Virus record (IMG/VR): IMGVR_UViG_3300017989_000148
Coordinates: 1-52,114 of that record
DNA from: a virus
Reading direction: 5' to 3' (one strand)
DNA: 52,114 nucleotides
The position numbers were made by a program, and so were the translations under genes. Every line of letters begins with the position of its first letter. Position 1 is the first letter of the stretch. The notes under the pieces are model-generated. The model was not told where the DNA came from. It saw only the letters and a program-made list of their open reading frames with translations, and did not search any database. This document shows, in pieces, positions 5,759-13,207 of this stretch.

Positions 5759-6483
5759 CCACGAAGCCGGTCGAGGTGCCCGAAGCTGGCGCACTGGCAA
5801 CCCAGGAATCAGTCGGGCGGGGGTTCCAGAACTTCCGGGTAGAGGATGCCCTACTGCCCAGGATCCGGCTCAACGGAAAGAGAGGCGTCTTCGTCTCGAA
5901 TCTTGAGCCAGACGATGAAGGGACCAAGACGCTGATATTCGTCCCGCTCCTGATGACCAGGTCGCGGACGATGTTCGTCGAGGAAGGCGATGAGAAGATC
6001 GTAGCCGTCTGCCGATCCGCCGACGGGGACCAGCCGGCATGGTCAGAGCCGGGGTTCTGGACTGAGGAGCGGCCCCAGGCATGTATGGGCTGCAAGTATG
6101 CCCAGTGGGGCGCGGACAAGACACCGCCGCAGTGTGACCTGTTCTGGAACTTCCTCTGCGTCACGCCAGGGAACGCCATGCCGTTCGTCTTCAGCGCTCG
6201 GCGTACTGCCATTCCCGCAGCGAAGAGGATGATGTCCGTGCTCAAGGCGTCGGGCAACGACCTGTTCGCTGCTGAGGTGACGTTCGGATCGAAGGAGGCA
6301 GGGACGGGGACTAAGACCTACTCGCGCCTGACATTCGATGGGCATCGGTGGCTTGACGGCGACGAGCTCCTGCAGTACGAGGGGCTCTACATGACCTACG
6401 TCAGCGGCAACGAGCACCTTGCTGAGATGCTGTCGGGTGTTCAGATGGAGAACACCGGTGACGAGGAAGCGACACCATTCTAG
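5755..6483 (+). CDS. Putative single-strand DNA-binding-type phage protein
   Basis: 242 residues. A central cluster of four cysteines (CMGCKYAQWG, then C and C within the next 20 residues, about residues 105-130) is typical of phage proteins that sit beside Rad52/RecT/ERF annealases. The surrounding region is beta-rich (FVPLLMTRSRTMF; FVFSARRTAI) and the C-terminus is short and acidic (GDEEATPF), a feature of single-strand DNA-binding proteins that contact partners through their tail. The position one gene after the annealase supports a recombination role. Assignment is by pattern, not by a certain family. Confidence 0.55.
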   Translation: MTTKPVEVPEAGALATQESVGRGFQNFRVEDALLPRIRLNGKRGVFVSNLEPDDEGTKTLIFVPLLMTRSRTMFVEEGDEKIVAVCRSADGDQPAWSEPGFWTEERPQACMGCKYAQWGADKTPPQCDLFWNFLCVTPGNAMPFVFSARRTAIPAAKRMMSVLKASGNDLFAAEVTFGSKEAGTGTKTYSRLTFDGHRWLDGDELLQYEGLYMTYVSGNEHLAEMLSGVQMENTGDEEATPF

Positions 6484-6599
6484 GCAAGGAAGCGTGATGA
6501 ACGGGGAGGCTGCAGCGCGTGACGCGCAATGGGATGTAAGCGCAGGCCCATGTCCCCGCCTGCAAACGATCGAGGCTCGCGCGCGGAGCCACTCGGGGA

Positions 6600-6624
6600 G
6601 TCGGTTCGAATCCGGCCAGCCGCC
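6600..6624 (+). tRNA. tRNA-like T-arm and 3' acceptor segment, degenerate
   Basis: GTCGG, loop TTCGAAT, CCGGC forms a canonical T-arm with the invariant G53-TTC-R-A-C61 residues, followed by CAGCCGC as a 3' acceptor strand. The matching 5' strand at 6506-6512 would give a molecule of 119 nt with an extra arm, and no 7-nt anticodon loop with U33 can be placed. No CCA is encoded. It is at most a remnant or tRNA-like element; an attachment-site core is an alternative. Confidence 0.3.
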
Positions 6625-6695
6625 CCGCAAGATCGCCGGGTACGAGAGCCTGGCATGCGCACAACCCGTTTTCATCGGCGGGCCTCCTTGACTCA

Positions 6696-6724
6696 GGGCG
6701 GGGTTGCCTGCGGGCGCCCCGCCC
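6696..6724 (+). other. Perfect 8-bp GC hairpin
   Basis: GGGCGGGG (6696-6703) pairs with CCCCGCCC (6717-6724) across a 13-nt loop. No T tract follows, so it is not an intrinsic terminator. It shares bases with the possible second tRNA-like fold, so only one could form. Confidence 0.5.
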
Positions 6725-6753
6725 TCCCGAACGAAGCCCCGCGGCGGACGCGA

Positions 6754-6778
6754 CCGGGTTCAAGCCCCGGCGGGGTGC
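6754..6778 (+). tRNA. Second tRNA-like T-arm, degenerate
   Basis: CCGGG, loop TTCAAGC, CCCGG is again a canonical T-arm, followed by CGGGGTG, which can pair with CGCCCCG at 6716-6722 through one G-U. Only 32 nt separate that strand from the T-arm, too few for both D and anticodon arms. So this is not a full tRNA. Confidence 0.25.
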
Positions 6779-6894
6779 CAGCGGCCCAAGCGCTACAGCG
6801 CAGGGAGGAGGACGATAGCCACCTTCAACGGATTGCGCAACAGCATGAGCAGCCGGGGCCTTGGGCCGCGCCCTGGCGCAGAGAGGGGGAACCG

Positions 6895-7170
6895 ATGCAC
6901 CGAGGAGGACTGACCTCGAACGGCGCGACGGCCCGTGTGTACAGAGTTCTCAGGTCCCGACCAAACCAGTGGGTCAGTGGCCCGGAACTGGCACGAGCCG
7001 CCGCAATCGATCCCGACTGGCCGTTGACCGCCGTCTCTACGCGGATTGCCGAAGTGCGGAACCACCCCGGGCTCCCACTGGGCGAGCAGGTCGAATCGGC
7101 GCAGCGCGGGAAGGGATTCTACTACCGTTTGCGCGTCCATGTCGAGGCGGAGCAGCTCGCCCTCTACTGA
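6895..7170 (+). CDS. Winged-helix-like DNA-binding protein
   Basis: 91 residues. ATARVYRVLRSRPNQWVSG followed by ELARAAAID and LTAVSTRIAEVRN has the helix, turn, recognition-helix order of phage winged-helix domains, and the hairpin GKGFYYRL near residue 80 would be the wing. The ATG at 6895 follows GAGAGGGGG; a longer upstream frame translates the tRNA-like region and is rejected. It is the first gene after the non-coding stretch, so a role in controlling the recombinase block is possible but not shown. Confidence 0.55.
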   Translation: MHRGGLTSNGATARVYRVLRSRPNQWVSGPELARAAAIDPDWPLTAVSTRIAEVRNHPGLPLGEQVESAQRGKGFYYRLRVHVEAEQLALY

Positions 7171-7340
7171 TGCCCAAGGCTGAGGAGCGGGAGAACTTCG
7201 AGCGCGTGCGGGACCTGCTCACTCGCGGGATGCGGTGGAATGAGGACGATCAGTGCTGGGAGGACGTGGGGCGGCGGCCGAGCGCGGCGTTTGTCGCGCG
7301 GCTGGTGGAGGATGTAGAGTCGGGCGAGGAGGACGGATGA
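7170..7340 (+). CDS. Small acidic uncharacterised protein
   Basis: 56 residues beginning MPKAEERENFERVRDLL. Helical and strongly acidic toward the C-terminus. The ATG overlaps the previous stop (TGATG) and the stop overlaps the next start (ATGA). No family recognised. Confidence 0.5.
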   Translation: MPKAEERENFERVRDLLTRGMRWNEDDQCWEDVGRRPSAAFVARLVEDVESGEEDG

Positions 7341-7678
7341 AGAAGACATTGATCGCGATCATGGCAATCGGCGGATTCCTTGTGGCTCTGTGGTTTGCAA
7401 GCATTCTCCAGTTGCCGATGCGATATGGAGGCCAGTGGATTATCGCCACTACAATGCCGCAGATCTGCTGGGTGCCCACAAGCAACGTGGATGGGACATA
7501 CTCAGCCACTGGTACCGGATGGAGCAAGATGCCCGGCAAGGATGTTTGGTATCGCGTCCTGGGCCGACCGACCAGGGGCGTGACAGTCGCTGAACTACAG
7601 GTACAGGGGCACGTCTGTTACCCTGGCGAGACGGCTGAACAGTGTGGTCGGCGGCGAGCCTTTGAGGAGGACGGATGA
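7337..7678 (+). CDS. Small exported or membrane-anchored protein
   Basis: 113 residues. A lysine-rich start (MKKTLIAIMAIGGFL) and hydrophobic helix to about residue 25 form a signal anchor; the remainder is polar with paired cysteines (near residues 48, 95 and 104) that could form disulphides outside the membrane. GGAGGACGG precedes the ATG. No family recognised; one of the many small envelope proteins in this phage. Confidence 0.5.
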   Translation: MKKTLIAIMAIGGFLVALWFASILQLPMRYGGQWIIATTMPQICWVPTSNVDGTYSATGTGWSKMPGKDVWYRVLGRPTRGVTVAELQVQGHVCYPGETAEQCGRRRAFEEDG

Positions 7679-7866
7679 TCCGAGCGATCGTAGCAGCCTG
7701 GAGGTTCGAGCGCGATATGCTGGCAGTGAATCGCGCAGCTCCGACATTGCCTTGGCCACGCGGGAGACTGCGCCGACAACTCACATTCGATTTCGCGCTG
7801 ATGGGAATGCCACAATGGGACCGGGCAGCGTTCGATGCGGCTCTTCACAGAGAGGAGGAGGGATGA
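7675..7866 (+). CDS. Small uncharacterised protein
   Basis: 63 residues, coupled to the previous gene by ATGA. Basic N-terminal half, segment QLTFDFALMGMPQWD and an acidic end. No motif recognised. Confidence 0.45.
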   Translation: MIRAIVAAWRFERDMLAVNRAAPTLPWPRGRLRRQLTFDFALMGMPQWDRAAFDAALHREEEG

Positions 7867-8039
7867 AGGGCGGAGGCGATCAAGTCCAGATGGATGACGA
7901 GATCGTCAACTGTTACTGTTGTTTGCCTGCCGGGCTTGCTTGGGCGCAACCGATGTATGCAGCATTCATCGACCTTCTTCGGGCGCGATGCAGATTCCTA
8001 GGCACTTGCCATGATGCGGTCAGGAGCGATGATACGTAA
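7863..8039 (+). CDS. Small Cys-containing protein ahead of the recombinase
   Basis: 58 residues with CYCC at about 18-21 and two further cysteines near residues 43 and 49, so possibly metal-binding. GAGGAGGG precedes the ATG. Its end overlaps the recombinase start by 11 nt, and the overlapping sequence GCGGTCAGGAGCG is a near copy of the start-associated decamer. Confidence 0.45.
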   Translation: MKGGGDQVQMDDEIVNCYCCLPAGLAWAQPMYAAFIDLLRARCRFLGTCHDAVRSDDT

Positions 8040-9576
8040 GGTCTTCCGCTACATGCGAGTCTCGACCGACCAGCAAGCCGAGCACGGCTACTCGTTGGAG
8101 GCACAGGACCAGGTACTCCGTGACTACGCTGCTGGGCATCAGCTTGAGATCGCCGCCTCGTTCGTCGAAAGCGAGTCGGCGTTCACTTCGGGCAAGCGGC
8201 CCGAGTTCGCGCGGATGTGTGCGGCGCTTCGAGTTAGGTCCGACGTGAATGCTGTCCTCGTCTACAAGCTCGACCGCCTCGCCCGGAACATGACGGACTT
8301 CGCACTCCTCACCGAAGACCTGGGCGCGACGCTGATCTCGATGACTGAGGGCGAGGTGTCGGACCGTGACAGCGGGACGTCGCTGATCGGCGGGATTCAC
8401 GCGGTCGTCGCCCGGCACTACTCTCAGCAGCTCTCTCAGCGCGTTGCGCTCGGCCTGAAGACGAAAGCGCGGCGCGGCGAGTGGCCGACCTACGCGCCGA
8501 CTGGCTACGTCAACAAGCGCGATGGCCGGGATGCGTGGATCGAGCCAGATCAAAGCTCCGCGCCGATCATCACAAAGCTGTTCACGATGTACGCCCACAC
8601 GCAGATGAGCGTTGCGGAAGTCGCGGCCTGGGCGCGGGCAGCCGGGCTGCGCTCGCGCTACGGCGGCAAGATCTACAAAAGCGCGGTCCACAAGATGCTG
8701 CAGGATCCGATCTACCGCGGCGCGGTCGTCTGGCACGGCGAGGAGTATCCGGGTAAGCATGAGGCGATCGTCGACCCGCAGACATGGCGAGCGGTGCAGG
8801 ACAAGCTCCATGGGCGGACTGGCCCACGGCGTCAGCACCGACACTTCCCCTTCCGCGACACGTTCACACTGACGTGCGCCTACTGCGGCGGGCAGATCAC
8901 GGCGAGTCGGATCACGAATCGCCACGGCGGGGAGTACGTCTACTACCACTGTACGCGCTCGACGCGGTGTAAGGGCGGCAAGTGCGAGCAGCCGTTCTGG
9001 CGCGAGGATGTACTGTCTGAGCGGCTACGCTGCATCGTAGAGGGCATCCATGTGCCCGGCCCGGTTGTGAGCCGGCTGCTCCGCGAGTTCCGGGAGAACG
9101 CCGAACAAGCCGAGCGCACGCGCAAGGCCAAGTTGATCCAACTGAAGGCGGAACAGCGGCGGCTCGAGGAGATGCGGAACGCGCTGCTCCTCGAGAAGAT
9201 TGAGCAGATCATCGAACCGAAGCAGTGGGCCGACGTCGACCGCGACCTCGCAGCGAGAGGGGCAGTCGTCGCCGATGAGATCGAGGGCATGTCAGGGGGC
9301 GCGAGATGCCCGAACGACGTGGCCGCGACGTTCAAACTTCTCAAGCTCGCACCGATACGGTATAATAAGTGGGGTCACGAGGAGAGGGCCGAGCTGCTCC
9401 AGGCACTAGCTTCAAACTGCGTGCTCAGTCGCGAAAACGTCCTCCCCAACTACAGGCCGCCCTTCGACGCGGTAGCGTCAGCGGTCGAAACTGGAGACTG
9501 GTTGGGCGTGATGGACGTAGTTCAAACGCACGCAAGGGGAGCTGAACCGGCTGCCAGGCTGGTAGGAGTAGCGTAG
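8029..9576 (+). CDS. Large serine recombinase (integrase)
   Basis: 515 residues. Resolvase domain at 1-150: Ser12 in YMRVSTDQQ is the expected nucleophile, and YKLDRLARN carries the conserved arginines. A recombinase domain follows (about 165-270, with DPIYRGAVVWHGEEY), then a zinc-ribbon domain (CAYCGG near 285 and C residues near 313-325) and a coiled coil (about 350-400). This is the complete layout of large serine integrases, which integrate and excise phage DNA between short attP and attB sites. The ATG at 8029 has CAGGAG just before it. It makes a temperate lifestyle likely. I could not locate attP by eye. Confidence 0.92.
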   Translation: MIRKVFRYMRVSTDQQAEHGYSLEAQDQVLRDYAAGHQLEIAASFVESESAFTSGKRPEFARMCAALRVRSDVNAVLVYKLDRLARNMTDFALLTEDLGATLISMTEGEVSDRDSGTSLIGGIHAVVARHYSQQLSQRVALGLKTKARRGEWPTYAPTGYVNKRDGRDAWIEPDQSSAPIITKLFTMYAHTQMSVAEVAAWARAAGLRSRYGGKIYKSAVHKMLQDPIYRGAVVWHGEEYPGKHEAIVDPQTWRAVQDKLHGRTGPRRQHRHFPFRDTFTLTCAYCGGQITASRITNRHGGEYVYYHCTRSTRCKGGKCEQPFWREDVLSERLRCIVEGIHVPGPVVSRLLREFRENAEQAERTRKAKLIQLKAEQRRLEEMRNALLLEKIEQIIEPKQWADVDRDLAARGAVVADEIEGMSGGARCPNDVAATFKLLKLAPIRYNKWGHEERAELLQALASNCVLSRENVLPNYRPPFDAVASAVETGDWLGVMDVVQTHARGAEPAARLVGVA

Positions 9577-9595
9577 CCCCAGATGAGGGGGCAGC

Positions 9596-10417
9596 GTGAG
9601 GGAAGAAACAGCAGGCCCCGGCAAGGGCCGGGTGAGACAGGCAGTCCCAGAAACACTCCAGGTGCGCAAGCCGTTTTCTGGCCTCTTCCCCTGGTCGCAG
9701 GCAGTAGCCGATGCGATCAGGGAAGACATGGCGGCAAACGGCTATGATCCCGCCTTCCCAATTGTGGTTTGGGAAGGCGCTATCGTAGATGGGCACACGC
9801 GCGCAAAAGTAGCTACCGATCTAAAGATCCAAGCCCTTGTTGTTGACAAGGCATTCGGCTCGGTGCGCGAGGCGCTCGCCTACGCCGTTCACTGTCAGCG
9901 CGACCGGCGCAACCTGTCCAATGAGGGGCTGATGAATGCCATCGCGGCGATCGACGCCGAGTACCGGGAGCAGGCGAAGGAGCGGCAGAAGGAGCTTGGT
10001 CGGCAGGCGGCGCGCACCGATCTTGGCCAGGGACCCTTACCTTCCAAAGAAGGGAAGGGTTCCAAGGGTGAATCGGCCGAACAGACCGGCAGGGCGCTCG
10101 GCGTTTCGCGCAGCACGGTTGAGCGTGTGAGGGCAATCGAGGATGACGAGACGCCTGCCGAGATCAAGGAGAAAGTGCGGTCGGGCGCGGTGTCGATCAC
10201 CAAGGGAGCGGAGATGGCCCGGGCGGCGCGCGGGACAGCGTGCCAACAAACTGTGGCAGAACCGAGATTCATCACTCGGCTCCGCCGCGCGACCGAGATG
10301 GGAGAAAAGGAAGTGCGGGAACACGGTTTGGCAGAGCAGTATGTAGCGGCGGTCGTAGGCATTCGCGATCGTCTCAATGGAATCCTGAATCAAGCCACCA
10401 AGGGGGGTATGCAGTGA
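9596..10417 (+). CDS. ParB-like nuclease/DNA-binding protein 1
   Basis: 273 residues from a GTG start after GAGGGGG. Residues 30-110 form a ParB/sulfiredoxin-type domain with the GHTR signature (IVVWEGAIVDGHTRAKVA), and residues 155-180 a helix-turn-helix (ALGVSRSTVERVRAIE). The ParB fold binds and hydrolyses CTP in partition proteins; in phages such proteins may be regulators, nucleases or DNA modifiers. No ParA partner is nearby, so partition is unlikely. It is coupled by GTGA to a second ParB-like gene. Confidence 0.7.
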   Translation: MREETAGPGKGRVRQAVPETLQVRKPFSGLFPWSQAVADAIREDMAANGYDPAFPIVVWEGAIVDGHTRAKVATDLKIQALVVDKAFGSVREALAYAVHCQRDRRNLSNEGLMNAIAAIDAEYREQAKERQKELGRQAARTDLGQGPLPSKEGKGSKGESAEQTGRALGVSRSTVERVRAIEDDETPAEIKEKVRSGAVSITKGAEMARAARGTACQQTVAEPRFITRLRRATEMGEKEVREHGLAEQYVAAVVGIRDRLNGILNQATKGGMQ

Positions 10418-11193
10418 AGAAGGTAAGCGCAGAGGAACTAAGCGTCCAAGATCTCGTGGTTGATGTCTCATGCCAGCGCGAACACGTGAACTGGCACTTC
10501 GTCCGGAAGATCGCAGATAACTGGGATTGGGCGCTCTGTCAACCACTTGATGTTGTGAGAAACGGCGCAGGATACACCGTTCTCGATGGGCAGCATCGTC
10601 TACTTGCAGCCCGCCGCGCTGGCATCAGCAAACTCCCGTGCCGCGTGCACAGCAAGTGCGGGGATCCGGAAAGGTCGAGGTTGTTCTTGGACCTCAACGA
10701 GCAGCGGCACGGCGTTGGCGCGCGTGATAAGCTCCGGAATAAGGCAAGCACCGGCGATTCGCGCTACGTTGAAGCCGTCGAGATTCTTCGGAGGTACGGA
10801 CTTGCTGTTAGCAAGCAGGATACTGGAATGCGCCTTACCTGTGCTGCAGCGGTTAGCCACATCATTGAGAAGTACGGGGCAGAGCGCCTCAAAGAAGCCA
10901 TGTTGTTTGTTGAGAAGGCGTGGCCGAATGACCCACGGAGATTCCAGGGATGGATCCTGCGGGGAGTTGCCGCCTTTCAGGAACAACTATGGGGGCTTGA
11001 GCCATCTGGCACACTAGCGGCATATAAGAACCTTGTTTCTACTGCGCGCCAGAAGATCGGGGCGCGATTCACGCTGAAAGATGTCATCACGAAGGCGCAG
11101 GAACGATTCCCGTATCGCCCGCATGGCGAGCAGGCCGTCTGTCAGGCACTGGTCGATCTCTATAACTGGAGGCGGCGGAACCATCGCATCTGA
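10414..11193 (+). CDS. ParB-like protein 2
   Basis: 259 residues, GTG start overlapping the previous stop. The ParB motif is GQHR (YTVLDGQHRLLAARRAGI, about residues 52-70), followed by a helical C-terminal half rich in basic residues. Sequence similarity to the preceding ParB-like protein is limited to the motif, so this is a divergent pair rather than a recent duplication. Together they may act as a hetero-oligomer; this is inference from order and coupling. Confidence 0.65.
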   Translation: MKKVSAEELSVQDLVVDVSCQREHVNWHFVRKIADNWDWALCQPLDVVRNGAGYTVLDGQHRLLAARRAGISKLPCRVHSKCGDPERSRLFLDLNEQRHGVGARDKLRNKASTGDSRYVEAVEILRRYGLAVSKQDTGMRLTCAAAVSHIIEKYGAERLKEAMLFVEKAWPNDPRRFQGWILRGVAAFQEQLWGLEPSGTLAAYKNLVSTARQKIGARFTLKDVITKAQERFPYRPHGEQAVCQALVDLYNWRRRNHRI

Positions 11194-11237
11194 GGCACCG
11201 CATATACGGCGCGCCAGCAGCGCGGCGAGGGGGAGGA

Positions 11238-12143
11238 ATGCCTAACGAGTCGTGGAATCCGTTACTCAAGAGCTACCCATTCAGCGAGAGAGTGAACGCA
11301 GTCTCCGTCGGCGCCGAGGTTCTGTTCGTCCGACTGATCGCTCAGGCAGATGACTATGGGAACTACTACGGCTCGCCGCGGATGCTGCTTGCCAGCCTTT
11401 TCCCTCATCGTTGGGCGAAGAAGGAGGTGACCGAGACGGACGTGGGCCGTTGGCGGGCCGAACTCGTAGCGAACGCGGTCGGGCCACTCGCCGCGCTCTA
11501 CTCCGTCAACGGGTCTGAGTACCTTCACCTCATCAGTCCGAGGCGGCGGTTGCGCGGCGATGTGAAGCCCGATGAGAGGTTCCCGCGAGAGCCCGGGAAT
11601 ATAGAAGAGAAGGCACTTTCCGAACACGTAACGAACGCGGGCCGCGCGCGGGACGAGAACGTACCGCTAGACCCAGACCAAGACCCAGACCAAGACCCAG
11701 AAGAGAAGGAGTCCCCCACCGACCGAGTCATCAGGCGGCTGAACGAACTGCGCGAGGCCAACTGGACCTGGGCGAGCTTCCGCCCGTTGTCGGCCACGCA
11801 CGCGAAGAACGTCGAGCATATCAACGGCCGGTTGTCGGACGGCTTCACCGAAGCGCAGTTGGTTCTCGTCCTCGAGTATCTCGCGGCCAAGGACCGCGGC
11901 GATGAGAAGTCGCGCCAGTTCTTCGACTGCGTGACGCCGTTTCGGACGTCGAACTTCGAGCGGTACCTGGCGATGGCCGAGGACTGGGATGCGCGTGGCC
12001 GGCCGGACCCGCGGCGCAACGGCGAGCGGCCGTCGATTCAGAAGCGGCCGGGGACGAGCCGCGGGCATGATTACTACCTAAGGCCAAACGCAACCAGAAT
12101 AGCGGCTGGTAGTACCAAGCGCGAAGGAGGCGAGGATGTCTGA
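11238..12143 (+). CDS. Phage replication-organizer-like protein
   Basis: 301 residues. Residues 1-110 are the conserved N-terminal domain of phage replication proteins (NAVSVGAEVLFVRLIAQADD then a winged-helix segment). A polar linker carries repeated DPDQ units (about 148-156). The C-terminal part contains GFTEAQLVLVLEYLAAKDRG and TSNFERYLAMAE, matching the 'conserved phage C-terminus' domain of lambda-O/DnaD-type replication initiators. Such proteins bind the phage origin and recruit the host helicase. No helicase or polymerase gene was recognised, so host replication machinery is presumably used. Confidence 0.7.
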   Translation: MPNESWNPLLKSYPFSERVNAVSVGAEVLFVRLIAQADDYGNYYGSPRMLLASLFPHRWAKKEVTETDVGRWRAELVANAVGPLAALYSVNGSEYLHLISPRRRLRGDVKPDERFPREPGNIEEKALSEHVTNAGRARDENVPLDPDQDPDQDPEEKESPTDRVIRRLNELREANWTWASFRPLSATHAKNVEHINGRLSDGFTEAQLVLVLEYLAAKDRGDEKSRQFFDCVTPFRTSNFERYLAMAEDWDARGRPDPRRNGERPSIQKRPGTSRGHDYYLRPNATRIAAGSTKREGGEDV

Positions 12144-12158
12144 GCTGGCGAAGGAGAT
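12122..12158 (+). repeat. 37-bp direct repeat, copy A
   Basis: Matches 13171-13207 at 36 of 37 positions. It contains the SD GAAGGAGG, the end of the upstream gene and the start MSELA of the next. The two copies bracket the hexapeptide-repeat gene and one MSELA gene. Confidence 0.9.
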
Positions 12159-12171
12159 CGGAAAGATCTAA
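12136..12171 (+). pseudogene. Truncated remnant of an MSELA-family gene
   Basis: The start region reads MSELAKEIGKI and then stops, while the genes at 12827 and 13185 begin MSELAREIAE and continue for 120 residues. The SD and leader are intact. I read this as the 5' stub of a third family member lost when the block behind it was inserted or duplicated. Confidence 0.6.
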
Positions 12172-12183
12172 AGGAGGCAAAGA

Positions 12184-12834
12184 GTGGAGACATATGTAGT
12201 TGACAAGTCACAGGTAGAAAACGGGCAGTACGTCGGGAGGGCCGACCTCTCCCAGATTGTCGGGCATCTTCGATTCGAGGCGAACCTTGGGTCCGTCTAC
12301 GTCGAAGGCAGCATTGCAGCTACTGGGATGATTGTCGCCAAGACCGGCTCGGGCATCAAGGCCGACGGGTCCATCGAGGCCGGCTGGCTCATCAAGGCCG
12401 GCGGGTACATCAAGGCCGGCGGGTACATCGAGGCCGGCTGGTTCATCAAGGCCGGCTGGTTCATCAAGGCCGGCTGGTCCATCAAGGCCGGCTGGTACAT
12501 CAAGGCCGGCTGGTACATCGAGGCCGGCGAGTTCATCAAGGCCGGCCGGTACATCAAGGCCGGTTTCGGCATTCATGCGGGATTGTCGATCACCTGCAAG
12601 GAGGGGCTTGCATTCGGGGGCCGATTGTTCGCGGGTTTGGCTCCGTGGAAGCTGGAGCTGGATGAAGGAGACGACGAAATCCGTTGTGGGTCTCATGATT
12701 CTGGCGAAATCGTTCACGGGAAGCTCGTTGTGACTGGATTCACAGGCGAGCCGAAATCCACCGCGACAATCCGTCTTGCGAACGGGCAAGTGCTGACGGG
12801 CGAACTTGTTGAGAGGGCCGATGGCGATGTCTGA
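12184..12834 (+). CDS. Hexapeptide-repeat beta-helix protein
   Basis: 216 residues from a GTG start after AAAGGAGG. Residues 58-129 are twelve hexapeptides of the form I-(K/E)-A-G-x-x, such as IKAGWY and IEAGWF, predicted to stack as a parallel beta-helix. N- and C-terminal caps flank it; the C-terminal cap (GLSITCK, then EIVHGKLVV) is a form I recognise from uncharacterised phage and bacterial proteins of this repeat type. The DNA under the helix is a tandem 18-bp array, which makes the repeat number prone to change. A structural or surface role is likely but unproven. Confidence 0.65.
   Translation: METYVVDKSQVENGQYVGRADLSQIVGHLRFEANLGSVYVEGSIAATGMIVAKTGSGIKADGSIEAGWLIKAGGYIKAGGYIEAGWFIKAGWFIKAGWSIKAGWYIKAGWYIEAGEFIKAGRYIKAGFGIHAGLSITCKEGLAFGGRLFAGLAPWKLELDEGDDEIRCGSHDSGEIVHGKLVVTGFTGEPKSTATIRLANGQVLTGELVERADGDV
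12355..12570 (+). repeat. Tandem 18-bp coding repeat, 12 units
   Basis: Twelve units of ATC(A/G)AGGCCGG-type sequence, each encoding one hexapeptide. Units vary mainly at codons 2, 5 and 6. No spacers, so not a CRISPR. Confidence 0.9.
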
Positions 12835-13192
12835 GCTGGCGAGGGAAATCGCCGAAATCCGGTCTGGCGAGCGGGAAGGACCTGTTAGTAAGAAGGCCCT
12901 GTATGCCTACATCAACGCGACGCCGAAGGTGCTGTCGTTACTCTACGACATCGGCCACATGCCGGAGCAGCTTGAGGAGGGTTCCGTCGAGTGGTGCTAC
13001 ATGGAGCGGATCGTCTGCTGGATCTGCACCGAAGACATGAGGCTTGCGGCCCGCGATGCAGAGGTGCGGGGACTAATCCGCAGCATTGCGCTGCAGCCGC
13101 TAGGCGAACTTGTCTGGCGGCAGACGGCAGAGGGGTCAATCGCCCTTGCAAAGCAAGCCCTTGACCTACTCGAAGGAGGCGAGGATGTCTGA
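12827..13192 (+). CDS. MSELA-family protein 1
   Basis: 121 residues. Begins MSELAREIAE, then a unique region with several helices and cysteines at about 63, 70 and 73. The ATG at 12827 overlaps the end of the repeat protein (GATGTCTGA). An ATG two codons earlier is possible. No known family; the shared start with the 13185 gene is at DNA level and suggests recombination of gene starts. Confidence 0.5.
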   Translation: MSELAREIAEIRSGEREGPVSKKALYAYINATPKVLSLLYDIGHMPEQLEEGSVEWCYMERIVCWICTEDMRLAARDAEVRGLIRSIALQPLGELVWRQTAEGSIALAKQALDLLEGGEDV

Positions 13193-13207
13193 GCTGGCGA
13201 GGGAGAT
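13171..13207 (+). repeat. 37-bp direct repeat, copy B
   Basis: Partner of 12122-12158. A third, shorter match lies at 12824-12848 (the MSELA start without the SD part). Confidence 0.9.

Larger units (their letters stand above)
6484..6894 (+). other. 411-bp non-coding stretch with tRNA-like hairpins
   Basis: No convincing gene lies here: frames that stay open translate to Arg/Pro/Gly-rich nonsense. It holds two canonical tRNA T-arms (6600-6616 and 6754-6770), a 6-bp hairpin at 6542-6563, a 5-bp stem with 7-nt loop at 6574-6590 and an 8-bp GC hairpin at 6696-6724. The stretch 6503-6512 is complementary to 6617-6626 at 9 of 10 positions, so the first T-arm may sit in a closed structure of about 124 nt. 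It precedes the gene block that ends in the serine recombinase. Confidence 0.5.

Noticed and set aside
6503-6626. A complete tRNA
   Set aside because: 119-124 nt is too long, no 7-nt anticodon loop with U33 exists, and CCA is absent; kept only as a tRNA-like element.
6043-6763. Antisense ORFs with GRIRTDS and GFEPTP-like peptides
   Set aside because: Such peptides are typical products of translating tRNA T-arms backward, so they report the T-arm, not a protein.
6716-6778. A second complete tRNA
   Set aside because: Only 32 nt lie between acceptor and T-arm, so D and anticodon arms cannot both fit.
6529-7170. A 213-codon + strand ORF across the tRNA-like region
   Set aside because: The first 122 codons are Arg/Pro-rich nonsense over non-coding hairpins; the real gene starts at ATG 6895 behind GAGAGGGGG.
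8020-8949. A 309-codon - strand ORF opposite the recombinase
   Set aside because: It is the codon-position shadow of a GC-rich gene; the + strand protein has all recombinase motifs.
9596-11193. A plasmid-type partition locus
   Set aside because: There is no ParA ATPase and no visible iterated centromere-like site; the ParB motifs alone do not show partition.
12355-12570. A CRISPR-like array
   Set aside because: Units are 18 bp, in frame, without spacers, and encode hexapeptides.
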